Origin: Scleroderma bovista | Taxonomy: Eukaryota; Basidiomycota; Agaricomycetes; Boletales; Sclerodermataceae | Reading direction: 5' to 3' | Length of the DNA stretch: 54,555 bases | Assembly: GCA_037178675.1 (NCBI GenBank) | Contig: JAYMGJ010000043.1 | Span: 1-54,555, forward strand | In this document: positions 10,541-20,790 of the stretch, one piece after another | How the letters are laid out: every line of letters begins with the position of its first letter | Numbering within the stretch: position 1 is the stretch's first letter | The notes under the pieces: model-generated | What the model saw: only the letters and a program-made list of their open reading frames with translations | Told to the model about the DNA's origin: nothing | The model's database searches: none | Program-made: the position numbers and the translations under genes

Positions 10541-11373
10541 AGCTTGAAGAGAAGTATCCAGTTAGTAACCACCTGTGCTTTCCCAACAAGTGGATATATG
10601 CATCAGATGGGCTTTATTGGGAGCTCACACAGCTCCATCTTCAGGTTTGGGCTAATGCAATAGCAGCAAAGGTGCATCATAAGCGCTAGGTACACCAGTT
10701 ACTCACTATCTCCAATCACCACCAACAGCAACATACGAAGAGCCGCCTGCATCCAATCACTTCACGAAGGCATCTGCCATACTGGCAAATCAGATACCAA
10801 AGGATCGCTCTGCCAGTCAGCCCTCTGGTGTCACAGAAGGTCATCAAAATGGTTCTGCACCCTATGGTACTGCTTTTCAGGGCCATCCTCCACAGGCCCC
10901 ATACCCATATTTTCCCTATCCCTCACCACTGCAAACTTTGCCATATGGTTCATATGGTTATTACATGCCACACATGCCTCATCCACCAACTCTGACCCCT
11001 CAGCCTCCACCTGCTCAAGCTGCCGCTGGATTATCCTCACCTGATGTGACTATGTCACACAATGTTTCACTTTCGGAGTTCTGTACCAAGTATCGGCTGT
11101 CAGCGCATACCCAAGAGAAACTATTGGAACTTGATTACTCCCCTGGAAATGAGGTCATCGAGACTCTCACAGAGGTGGACTGGAAAGAAACTGGACTTTC
11201 GATTCTTGCTTCATGCTCATTCATGGCAGCTCACCAGAATTTCTGTGAGCTAATTCGTACAGGCAAGTGGAACCAGTAAGTCCCGGTAGTCGTTAGAATC
11301 ATGTACAATACGTCTGCAAACATGTAAACTATAGAGTGGTTTTATCATCGAGAGCTGCCTTGGGAGTTGGACA

Positions 11374-12504
11374 TAAATTTGAACTACATAATATACCCTG
11401 CATGACGAATCCAGCCCCGACATTTCTCAGCAGTAATACAGGCGGTTGCTTCAATGAGCATTGCCATAGGGTCATTCTCCTCACGAAGACAGTGTGCATG
11501 ACGACGGAGATATGATTTTACTGTAGTCATGATCAGCAAATCATCATCCTTTCATAGGCAACAGCTGGACTTATGCGCACTGAACAATTCTTCAATTGGA
11601 TTGAGATCGGTGAGTATGGCGGCAGGAACAGCAAGATACATCCTATGAAAAATGAAGGCTATATCACACAAGATGGCAGGAACATACCAGCTTGCAGCAG
11701 GGCTGCTTCAAGGTCCTCATTTTGGTGGATATGGCAGTTATCGAGGACAATCACTGATCGTTCTGCGGGAAATGGATTCATTGAAGGAAGCTGTGAAGGA
11801 ATATGAGAAAATGTCCATGTAAAAAACACAAAACATACAACTTGTTCAATGACGAACTGGGAGAACAGATCACGATCAAATGATCCCTTGATGACATCTG
11901 CTGCAATGTACCCATCTACTGCCATGGCAGCCACAAGTGAGTACCGGTCACTGCGAACAAAGACATCTGTGAAGTGTGCTCGAGTGCCTGACATTGCCCG
12001 TCCATAGTGACGTGCCCATGTCTGGTCGTCTTTGCTGGTCTCATGAATGAAGATCAATTCTGAACCGTCACCTTGAAAGTTGTTGTGCACCAGTTCTCAG
12101 AACTCTCTGCAACATTCCTCATCTCTTTCTGCAGCAATTTTGTGGAGGATCTTTCTGGTAAGACCAGCTTCAGCAAGGTTGTGGGAAAGAGTCGAAGTTG
12201 AGATGGCAATATCGTGTGTGAGCGCAAGCCATACAATGACCTCATCGAGAAATAGGTCTGTTTCCTGAGAAAAGAGGTCCTTGCAGGCCTGGATGAGGGT
12301 ATGTGTGAGGACACGGAGGCCCTGACCTTTCAAAGGTGATGGAGGGCGGATGACAGTGCCATGCTCTTTGAAGATTGCATGCCATCAAAAGAGGCTGGCA
12401 CACGAAACTCCTAGAATGTTGCATATATCCTCAATCTCCCAGCCTTGATCCCACAGCTTGAGGGTGATTAGCTTGACATCTTCACTGATACGGCGGTTCC
12501 CCAT
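11374..12504 (-). pseudogene. DDE transposase of Tc1-type copy 1, inactivated
   Basis: The frame starts at ATG 12504 and runs leftward. Compared with copy 2: a TGA at 12385-12387 and another at 12097-12099 replace CGA Arg codons; the first catalytic Asp (IFIDET in copy 2) is His, codon 12043-12045; and one G is lost in the PYSPDLNPIE region (near 11612), shifting the frame before the catalytic Glu. Many other changes are Arg to His or Cys at CpG sites. HTH-like N-terminus (EIEDICNILGVSCASLF) and LDNCHIHQN are still recognisable. Confidence 0.88.
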
Positions 12505-12522
12505 GGTTGTTGGGCCCACAAT

Positions 12523-12601
12523 TAGGCTGTTCCCAATTTGGAAGCATGCGACTCGCGACTTGAACAAACACATGCAATCTCATTATACTTGGGAACAGCT
12601 G
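12523..12601 (-). repeat. Right terminal inverted repeat, Tc1-type copy 1
   Basis: Reverse-complement partner of 8327-8405, ending CTTGGGAACAGCTG, followed by TA at 12602-12603. The transposase ATG lies about 20 bp inside it. Confidence 0.85.
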
Positions 12602-12603
12602 TA

Positions 12604-13030
12604 ACCAGCTACTGCTACCATCTCTGGTTGTGCACTCCACCCAACAGGTGAGTTGGAGTAGCAGTTCCTCTACATATATAGGTATTGCTTCAACAGGTTA
12701 TGAGCCCTGTGAGCACACTGTGTGCAGCAATGCACCAGACAGCGCTCCAGCTCCCTGAGCATCGCTTTAACTAGCTTGACGCTGTGGACCACAGTGAGCT
12801 CCTAGCTGAGCCCCTGCACAGCCACAAGGCAAAGTTGGTTGACGACTTGCGCCAGACAGTGAGCTCCTAGTTGAGCACCTGTATTGCCCCAGGCAAAGTT
12901 TGTCGATGACTTGTGCCAACCATGGCAAACATCGTTGACGACTTGCGCTGGCATGACCTAGTCATGAGTTAGCTGTTGACAGAAGTGCCTTCACTGGCAC
13001 TCAGGTGTTTCTTCTTTTCTTACTTGTCTG
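12604..13030 (+). other. Leader upstream of copia gag, with short degenerate repeats
   Basis: No ORF is recognisable. A TATATA box lies at about 12677. A motif of the type GGCAAAGTTGGTTGACGACTTGCGCC occurs three times in degenerate form (about 12830, 12893, 12924), each near GAGCTCCTAG(C/T)TGAGC in two cases. It is probably the LTR/leader remnant of the copia that follows, but no LTR start was identified. Confidence 0.35.
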
Positions 13031-14548
13031 TTGTCGCATTCATTTGCTGACTCCATTGACTCCCAACAGAACATCACCATGTCCAGCGCTCTCAACAAGA
13101 TGGTTCCCATGTTCACTGGCTCCAACTGGCAGCAGTGGTACACCTCTATGCAGGCCTACCTCCAGGCACAAGGCCAATGGTATGTCTACTCGATGACGCA
13201 ACCCACTGATGGCCACGACAACCGAAAGGAGTGGGACGACAATACTGAGAGAGCGCTCGGTAACATCACCTTGCACCTTGCCCCCTTGATCCAGGTTGCG
13301 GTCTTGAACCTCAACAGCATTAAGGACGTCTGGGACCACCTCAAGAAGAACTTTGGTGCCCCCAGTATCGGCTCTGCCTATGCTGAGCTTAGCAAGCTCC
13401 TGTCGACAACCATCCCCGCTGGCTCTCACCCCGCTCCAGCTATCACCAAGGTGCTTAGCCATTTTGCTTATCTGAAGGACGCCGGCTTCGAGTTCCCTGC
13501 CCCCGTGCAGGCTATGATTATTCTTTGCAAGCTCCCTCCCACTATGGAGGTCGTAGCTCAGATTCTCAGCCAAACGTCGCCAGATGAGATCAAGAACCTG
13601 AAGCCTGATGGGATCGTCAAGGCCGCCACGCTCTCTTTCGAGCAGAAAGGTGCCTCTTCCCATGCCAGTGGTAAGGCCCCCCAGGCCAACAAGCTTAGCA
13701 CTGTGAAGCGCAAGCCAGCTGATCCCAAGTTCGCCCAGCAACAGCAGCAAGGCAGGTCCAATGGTGGTGCGAGTGGAAATGCTCCTGCCCAACGACAGGG
13801 AGGCTGCACCCTTGACCAAGTTGTGTCGTTGGCGAGTGTGAACCTGGACCAGCCTGAGGCCGGTCCCTCCTTGCTGAAGTGCCCTCGTCTTGAGGAGCAC
13901 ATCACAATGTATGAGGAGGATGCTATCTCCCTTGGGGATGATGAACCATTCGCCCATGAGCCCTTTGCCAACAATGAGTTCAACGAAATTGATGCAATGG
14001 TCCTCAACTGCTACAATACGACATTGATGGTGATGGGCGCAGCGGCCAGCCTCTTCAGGCAAGTACCTTCTGCACACGTGCTGACCGACACTGACACGCT
14101 CCCTTTACATGTGCGCTTTACGCCGGCACTGTATATAGCGAGTAGTAACTACAATTTGTCATGTCATGTCCCCTTGAGAAATGCATATATTTGTTCCTGT
14201 TCGAATAATGCACGCTGTGCTGGCTGTAAGGAAAAAATGATTGACGATAGCGAACTATCTGGTGCCTTCTGGCTCCTGGACTCTGGTGCATCACGCCACT
14301 TTACCGGTGACATAGGCAATTTCGCCTCCTACAATGCGCTAAAGCGAGCACATTACGCCAAAATGGCTAATGGTGTAGCACTGATTGCTGGTATTGGCAT
14401 GGTATTACTCCAGTGCCTAGACCACAACTCTGGGGATGAGAAAGTTATTACACTCACCCAAGTGTTCCATATGCCAGGTGCTACTGCACGCCTCATTTCT
14501 ATGGGCGAAATGCTCCAGCGTAACTACAAAGTCACTGGCAATAAGTGA
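13031..14548 (+). pseudogene. Copia gag (UBN2-type) and aspartic protease, 5' half of a split element
   Basis: The 505-codon frame begins with a copia gag: LNKMVPMFTGSNWQQWYTSM, KDVWDHLKKNFG and the LPPTMEVVAQIL block match the UBN2/DUF4219 organisation. No CCHC knuckle is seen; a Gln/Asn/Gly-rich stretch stands in its place. The protease motif WLLDSGASRHFTGD lies at about residues 416-429. The frame closes with a TGA (14546-14548) in place of an expected Arg codon; the integrase region continues in the same frame after it. Confidence 0.85.
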
Positions 14549-15193
14549 GGCATTAGCCTCGTTCATAAAGCAGAACACCTATGGTTTGGACCAGACCCAG
14601 AAGATGATCGCAACATCATTTTCGGGATTAGATCTATCCCAATAATTAGATCTAACTATATCGCCTCCGTGAGCAAAGTTGATTATGACATTATGCACCG
14701 GAGATTTGGGCACCCCTCGAAGGAAGTACTCTGACGTGCGCAAAAGCATACACAGCGCTTCCTGGAGATTCACTTTCCTACTGAGGACTGTGTTTGCCCT
14801 GGATGTGCTCTTGGCAAGATGCCTAATTGAGCTTTCCCAGAGAACGAAAGATGTGCTTCCAAGCCCTTCGAGCTGGTGCACTCTGATCTCAAATCCTTCC
14901 CAGTTACGTCGTACCAGAAATTCAAATATGTTATCACCTTCTACGATGACTATACCTCTCATGCCTGGACTATGCCTCTTCGCTCCAAAGCTGCAGCAAT
15001 TACGGCTGCCAAAGATTTCCTCAAAATGGTGCGCATCCAGCATGATATGCACGTCATTGGATGGATGTCCGATGCTGGCGGGGAATATAAATCTGATCTG
15101 TTTGATCGAGCACTCCTTGAGAAAGGAATTAAAATATATCAAAGTGCTCCAAGAACCCCCATGCAGAATGGCCACGCCAAGCGTTTAGGGCAC
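14549..15193 (+). pseudogene. Copia integrase N-terminal half, cut by a gypsy insertion
   Basis: In the same frame as gag there follow the GAG-pre-integrase motif (YDIMHRRFGHPS, then CVCPGCALGK) and the integrase core (FELVHSDLKSFP, VITFYDDYTSHAW, then MSDAGGEY). TGA codons at 14732-14734 and 14828-14830 interrupt it where Arg fits. The core ends at QNGHAKRLG, exactly where the LTR at 15194 begins. The continuation, HTLMDKAESMRHQACIPDSW, is on the opposite strand upstream of 36278. Confidence 0.88.
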
Positions 15194-15832
15194 TGTCAAG
15201 TTCGGGTCTACTCTGGTAGGGGGTCCGGTCAAGTCCGGATGAAAGTGGACAAAGGAGGAGGGCAGATGCTGGACAAGAGATTAGTCCGGCCGGAGTTGGT
15301 GACCGATTGGGTTCAATGACTAAGGACAATGAGCGTTGACCCCTTGCGTAGGTTCCGGTCAAGGGAAGGAGACGGAGACAGAGACAGAGGTGGACGAGAA
15401 CAGGAGTAGTGACTTATGTTGATTTCAGACTGAGGTCTACAAGGTAAACTAGAGGGTACTTATACTAAGTAGAAACTAGGGTTGAGTACATACGGTGACA
15501 AGTAAACAACCTAATAGCGGACAAGGGATGACCGGAGTTAGGACTAGGTCAGGTCCGGTGAAAATAAAGTCAGGACCAGGTAAAATAAATCAGGTCCGGT
15601 GAAAATGCTACAAGGTATAGGATATATCGAGTTCACGGAGAACTCACGTCAAGGCAGGGTAGACGGCGAGGTGTAGTAAGAGCGAATGGAGTATAGACCA
15701 AGGGTCGTAGTTAGCAGAAGGTTATCTGTGCGACCGTGACCAGAGTAACTGAGAACGACTGGAGTTGAGCTATGGGGCTGCAATGCGACCGGAGTAACTG
15801 GATAAGATCCGGAGTTGGACATGGTTGTAACA
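15194..15832 (-). repeat. 3' LTR of Ty3/gypsy 3
   Basis: A 639-bp LTR; on the minus strand it starts TGTTACAACC and ends GACTTGACA. Directly inside it is a polypurine tract (minus strand AAAGGGGGGATAC, 15833-15845). Relatives are at 26586-27110, 33430-33801 and 36279-36901. Repeated A(G/C)GTCCGGTGAAAAT blocks occur near 15550-15605. Confidence 0.9.
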
Positions 15833-15846
15833 GTATCCCCCCTTTA
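15833..15846 (-). promoter_or_regulatory. Polypurine tract of Ty3/gypsy 3
   Basis: On the minus strand a tract of six G flanked by purines immediately precedes the 3' LTR start TGTTACAACC. This is the position of the plus-strand primer in LTR retrotransposons. Confidence 0.75.
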
Positions 15847-15999
15847 GGGGCCGAACCCATGAGGCCCCAGTGAGGCTGTCGTGTGGTCACCTAGAACAAT
15901 GCGGAGTCCAGAGTGAATGTCTGAGTACGAATTTTGGGTCTATAAAGATCAGACCGGTTTTGCTTTTTTACCCCCAGTTCCCTGCCTTTGATTTTAAAT

Positions 16000-17044
16000 A
16001 TGTCTGACACTGCCAAGTCCACCACCCCCACTGTCCCCTCTGCGGTCGAGTCCAAGGACTGGACCAAGGCGTCAACACCGGAGCTCCAGTCCGGTAGCGA
16101 AGACGAGGCAGCTGTCCTCGATGCCAAGACGAAGGAGAGGCATCGATGCAAGCAGATCAAGAGGGAGGAGAAACGACGCCGGGAAGAGGTGGAGAGGTGA
16201 GCGCACGAAGAGGCGGAGGCAAGAGCTCGCGAGGAGGTGGAGCGTAGGGCAAGGGAGGAGGCGGAGCGCCAAGCACGTGAGCAGGTGGAGAAGGACCGGG
16301 CGGAGGTGCAGCGGAGGGCTGCAGAGGTTGCCACGAGGCAGAAGGCACTGGCGCAGGAGGCGTCAAAGAAGAGGATGAGGGAGGAGCCAGAGGCAGGTCC
16401 GAGTGGTGACTGGAGTGAGGAAGTCCGGTAAGTAGTCTTTATCTTCTTTTATGATTTTTCATTAATTTCCTGGCAGGTACGTTCGTTGTGCCAAGCACAA
16501 GGCCAAGTGCGAGCAGGACCCTGAAAAGCCCAAGCAACGCGCGTGTATGAAGTGCGCCGGGCTCAAGGAGCGGTGCGAGTGGCCGGAGGTGGGAGGTCCG
16601 GATCCAGTAGTGGACAAAGGGAAGGGCAAGGTGAAGGAGGTTGCACCACGAGGAGGGGAGAAGCGGAAAAAGAAGAAGACGGTTGCGAAGGTGGTCGACG
16701 ACGACGACGACATCGTCGAGGTACCGGGGCTGTCTGGGCAACGGTCCTGGTTCGACCCTGGACCGTTCCTAGAGCGGCTGGACAGGCTGACTGGAGCGGT
16801 GGAAGAGATGACCGGACAGATGCGCCGGGTAGCGGATGCCACCCGCTCTGTGGCCAAAGGAAACAAGCGGCTGACGGCCAGCCTCGAGACCTTTCTCGAG
16901 GAGTGCCAATTCTTCATGGCGCCCTGGGACGAAGACAAGGAGTCAGAGGATAGCGAGGTGGAAGTCGACCCGGAGGAGGTCGAACAAGAAGTCCAGGGGC
17001 TCCATGAGGAGCAGGAGAACCCTGGCAGCGCTGTGCTGGAGTAA
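16000..17044 (+). pseudogene. Antisense spliced gene inside Ty3/gypsy 3, Cys-rich and coiled-coil protein
   Basis: Two exons can be read on the plus strand, opposite to gag-pol: 16000-16427 and 16477-17044, with an intron GTAAGT...GGCAG of 49 nt. The frame is 332 codons with one TGA at 16198-16200 where CGA is expected. Exon 1 is a charged Arg/Glu helix (about residues 45-130). Across the junction is a Cys cluster, CAKHKAKC then CMKCAGLKERCEW, reminiscent of a fungal zinc cluster. A Lys-rich stretch, an acidic patch, a helix (FLERLDRLTGAVEEMTGQM) and a very acidic tail follow. Function unknown; I recall similar antisense ORFs in fungal gypsy elements but cannot check. Confidence 0.65.
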
Positions 17045-17444
17045 GTGGTCCAGTCCGGACCTTGTAAATAAAATGTAAATTAGTTTTACTTTTGTTTTTA
17101 TAAGAGGAAACTGGACTGAGAGACAGAGTGAGTGATATTAAGTTTGAGACTGATAGGAGAGATTGAGAGTGAAACAGGGAGGAGAGACAGATAAGGGAAA
17201 CAGAGGGCGAGAGTAATACTACATGGACGCTAGTGGTCCGGATTGGTCCGGGTACCGGACATGATAATTTTCTAAGAGTTCCGTTGCGTTGCCAAGTTTG
17301 GTGGCAAGTAGCCATGACGTTTCTTCGTCAGTTCCCTCATAACCAGACCATCGTACCAAGTAGAGCAACTTGCACGATTTGCGTCGACGGTCAACCTTGG
17401 AGTTGAGGATTTCAGAGATCTCGAACTCCGGTTCACCATCTACT
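17045..17444 (-). pseudogene. Chromodomain remnant of Ty3/gypsy 3 and spacer
   Basis: On the minus strand about 17235-17440 reads EPEFEISEILNSKVDRR, LLYLVRWSGYEGTDEETSW and ELLENYHVRYP, a chromodomain. It is in a different frame from the integrase ORF that stops at 17445, so a frameshift separates them. The part nearest the antisense gene (17045-17230) is AG-rich with no clear coding. Confidence 0.7.
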
Positions 17445-18165
17445 TCAACTGGTGGCGGAGGAGGTTGTATCCGGTCCGGTATGGTATTGGGAATGGCCGG
17501 CCGGTTCGAGTTGGGAGACGGGGTGAACTGCGCGCATGGAATCTGGAAGACGGAGGGTAAAGGAGAGTGAGCCTACTTGGGCTATAATGGTATACGGCCC
17601 AAGGTTCTTCTCTGATAGTTTTTTGGATGGTCGAGTTGACCGGAAGTATTTGGCTTTAACGTATACTTGATCGCCTACTTTGAAGCCCGGTGCCGGAGCA
17701 CATTTGGCATCAGCTGGACCTTGGTAGCGGAGTTGTGCATTAGCCATTTCTTCATGAAGGTATTGATGCAGCGACTCGAGGTCAACTGCGTAGTCACGAG
17801 CCCGTGCAGAGGTCATATCGCGTTCTGGGTAGACAGAAATGTTAGGGTGGTAGCCCTTGTTAGCGAAAAATGGAGAGACTCCGGTGGTAGCACTAGGTGC
17901 GTTGTTGTAAGCGAACTCCGCCAATGGGAGTAGGTCCGCCCAGTTGTCCTGCTGGTAGTTGCAGTAGATCCGGAGGTACTGTTCAAGGGTCTGGTTAGAC
18001 CGCTCTGTCTGGCCATTGCCCTCCAGGTGGTAACCGGAGGTGAAATGGAGGCGCATGTCGAGGGCCTTTCTGAGTGACCGGAAGAAGTGCGAGACGAACT
18101 CAGTACCGCAATCTGAGGTGACGTGGGCGGGGACACCATGCTTGGAGAACATGTGGAGTAAGAAG
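17445..18165 (-). pseudogene. Integrase C-terminal part (Ty3/gypsy 3)
   Basis: The minus-strand frame reads LLHMFSKHGVPAHVTSDCGT (second catalytic Asp), then the catalytic Glu in GNGQTERSNQ, LLPLAEFAYNNAPSATTGVS and the GDQVYVKAKYFRSTRPSKKL box, ending in RAVHPVSQLEP. The first half of the core is at 22417-22633, on the other side of the fold-back element; the join is at the 8-bp repeat GTAAGAAG (18158-18165 and 22417-22424). Confidence 0.88.
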
Positions 18166-18740
18166 GACCCCATGCACCTACTTAGGCCGTCTTACACAGC
18201 CACCTGAAGGTGAAAATCGGCCGAGTGTCACGGGCCAGCGGACGGTAGCCCAAGGATGGATTGTCACTGTGTAACACGGGCTGGGCCCAAGTTGGATATT
18301 ATCACCTTGTGATATGGGTGGGCTATGGTGCTGTTTTAGGGAGTGGATAAGGGTGTAATCACCATGTCATATGTGCAGGCCGAGATTTGCTGTAATGGAA
18401 GGTAATGGGTGGGCTAGGAAACATTAGTACCAATGAATATAGTAGGGCTGAGCCACTTGGAAATAAGGTGGAACTACAAATAGAACTACAGGTTCACTGC
18501 CAGGGTTTGACTACCGCGGGTTAACTACCACGGGTTAACTAACTTGGGTTTACTACCGCGGGTTAACTAACTTGGGTTTACTACCACGGGTTAACTAACT
18601 CGGGTTTACTACCGCGGGTTAACTAACTCAGGTTTACTACCATGGGTTAACTACTGTGGGCTAACTACTGTTAACTGGGTTAACTACTCGGGTTGACTAC
18701 TGGGTTGACAGCTGTGGGTAATAAGGCTGCGGAAAGAGTA
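18166..18740 (+). repeat. Left outer arm of the fold-back element
   Basis: Reverse complement of about 21860-22416. Bases 18480-18720 hold about a dozen short direct repeats of the form ACTACCGCGGGTTAACTA with variants; many contain the SacII-like palindrome CCGCGG or GTTAAC. Confidence 0.85.
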
Positions 18741-19925
18741 TTGTGGCCTAGCACAGCTGTGGTGTACATGTACCTAACAAATAAGGCCATACACACCATG
18801 TCCTGGACATGTACAATTGTGTAAATATGATTTGCACAGTTAATGCATAAGGCTACCCGCGGAAATTGTATGGACAGATATTACCGCGGCCTAGCACAGC
18901 TGTGGTGTACATGTACCTAACAAATAAGGCCATACACACCATGTCCTGGACATGTACAACTGTGTAAATATGATTTGCACAGTTAATGCACTGAACTCGC
19001 AGTCCTACCCGCAGGAAGGATTGTATGGACAAATAAAGCTGCGGGAAGATTACCGCGGTGTAGCACAGCCGCAATGCACATGCCCCTAATGACTTAGGCC
19101 ATACACACCATATCCTGGGCATGTACAACTGTGTAAATATGATTTGTGCAGTTAATGCACTGAGATCACAGTCCTACCCGCAGGAAGGATTGTATGGACA
19201 AATAAAGCCGCGGGAAAATTACCGCGGCCTAGCACAGCCGCGGTGTACATGTACCTAACAAATAAGGCCATACACACCATGTCCTGGACATGTACAACTG
19301 TGTAAATATGATTTGTGCAGTTAATGCACTGAGATTGCAGTCCTACCCGCAGGAAGGATTGTATCAACAAATAAAGATGCGGGAAAATTACTGCAGTGTA
19401 GCACAGCTGCGGTGTACATGTACCTAATAAATAAGGCCATACACACCATGTCCTGGGCATGTACAACTGTGTAAATATGATTTGTGCAGTTAATGCACTG
19501 AGATCGCAGTCCTACCCGCAGGAAGGATTGTATGGACAAATACAGCCACGGGAAAATTACTGCGGTGTAGCACAGCTGCAATACACATGCCCCTAATGAC
19601 TTAGGCCATACACACCATGTCCTGGGCATGTACAACTGTGTAAATATGATTTGTGCAGTTAATGCACTGAGATCACAGTCCTACCCACAGGAAGGATTCT
19701 ATTGACAAGTAAAGCTGCAGGAAAATTACCACGGCCTAGCACAGCCATGGTGTACATGTACCCAACAAATAAGGCCATATACATCATGTCCTTGGCATGT
19801 ACAACTGTGTAAATATGATTTGTGCAGTTAATACACTGAGAGCAAAGTCCTAGCTGCAGGAAGGATTGTATGGACAAATAAAGCCACAGGAAATTTACTG
19901 CAGTGTAGCATAGCCACCACCTCAT
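18740..19925 (+). repeat. Left array of seven 169-bp tandem units
   Basis: The landmark GGCCATA(C/T)ACA recurs at 18785, 18928, 19097, 19266, 19435, 19604 and 19773. The first interval is 143 bp and the other five are exactly 169 bp. Each unit has ACATGTACC, ACAACTGTGTAAATATGATTTG, GTTAATGCACTGA and CCTACCCGCAGGAAGGATTG. Apparent ORFs through the array only reflect the absence of stops in one frame. Confidence 0.92.
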
Positions 19926-20790
19926 AGCCTCATCTGTATAGATTGTGCTATTGAGTTTCTTGCATCTGAAATAGCTATTCAGACATAGATTACACCCCCA
20001 TTAGCCTGACACAAGACACAGACTGGAACATGTGGATGTATGGCATGTACATTGCAGCATTGACATGTTGGCATTGATCAGGGGTTTCATTGTGCACAAT
20101 GTCACATCTGAGGGGTTTGATAGCTGTGAAGAATGACAAATAGCATACAAACAGCATTGAGGGACAGTGAAAATTGCATCATTCATAGAGCACTCAATAT
20201 TGTGTGTTGTGTACTATTGCATGTTTTTGAAAGTCTCCGCAATTTTGAGCCTTTTTCCCACACCATCTGGTATGTTATTTGACTGCCCTTGCTCAATCCC
20301 CTTGTGCTATTGACTTATGTATACTGTAGTGAGCAAGCAGTAGTAATCCAAAGCCCCCTAGGTAGTAAGCAAATGTATACACAGCCAGACTACAGATGCA
20401 ACCCCGATTATGAGAAATATGCAATTTCCTCTCTTGGCCATCTCTGGAGTGGTTGCCTCCTTAGTAGATATCATTGGGCTTTGGGTCTAGTATAGTAGTA
20501 CCTGTTTAGATATTTTTGAGCCACAAGTATCCATGTTAAACACATTCGAGACTGATATACCATGGGGGTCACAAATGACATAACTATGCAGAAAATCCAT
20601 CCTCAGTGGTCTGATCTGCAATTTCCATGACACTGTGTGGGTACAACATGGTTGGCTCATGGCCCTATTTGGTTGGTACATGTTTACCGAAGCTGTTGTG
20701 ACCTGTGGGATTGTACCTGCAGCCATATATGTCCATAGAATCCTTCCTGTGTCTATAACTTGTTGCATTAACTGCGCAAATCATAATTTA
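19926..20790. other. Unique spacer at the centre of the fold-back element
   Basis: AT-rich sequence without a convincing gene on either strand. It separates two inverted arrays and would form the loop of the hairpin. Nothing in it resembles a transposase or RT. Confidence 0.55.

Larger units (their letters stand above)
8470..11279 (+). pseudogene. Passenger gene of Tc1-type copy 1, broken by two insertions
   Basis: By alignment to copy 2, exon 1 starts at ATG 8470, is split by the LTR at 8481-8864 and resumes at 8865-8955. Exon 2 is 9014-9618, exon 3 is 9666-9764. Exon 4 is interrupted by the copia fragment and resumes at 10541-10671; exon 5 ends at the stop 11277-11279. The product would have Lys/Arg-rich tracts, the motif YPVxNHLCFPNK, a Pro/Tyr-rich stretch and a C-terminal SAM-like domain. 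The AG acceptor used for exon 5 in copy 2 (CCAATAG) reads CCAATCAC here, so splicing is also damaged. Confidence 0.75.
8327..12601. mobile_element. Tc1/mariner-type DNA transposon, copy 1 (decayed, two genes, two insertions)
   Basis: The element begins CAGCTGTTCCCAAG at 8327, ends with its reverse complement at 12601 and is flanked by TA (8325-8326, 12602-12603). Inside are a plus-strand passenger gene and a minus-strand transposase, as in copy 2 at 51062-54289. Removing the solo LTR (8481-8864 plus TSD) and the copia piece (9860-10540 plus repeat) leaves about 3.2 kb, close to copy 2. The transposase has two stops, a lost catalytic Asp and a 1-bp deletion in the third motif, so this copy cannot move itself. 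Confidence 0.9.

Noticed and set aside
13040..14077. 345-codon minus-strand ORF opposite copia gag
   Set aside because: It is the antisense shadow of a GC-rich gag-protease frame with clear plus-strand domains; it has no recognisable motif.
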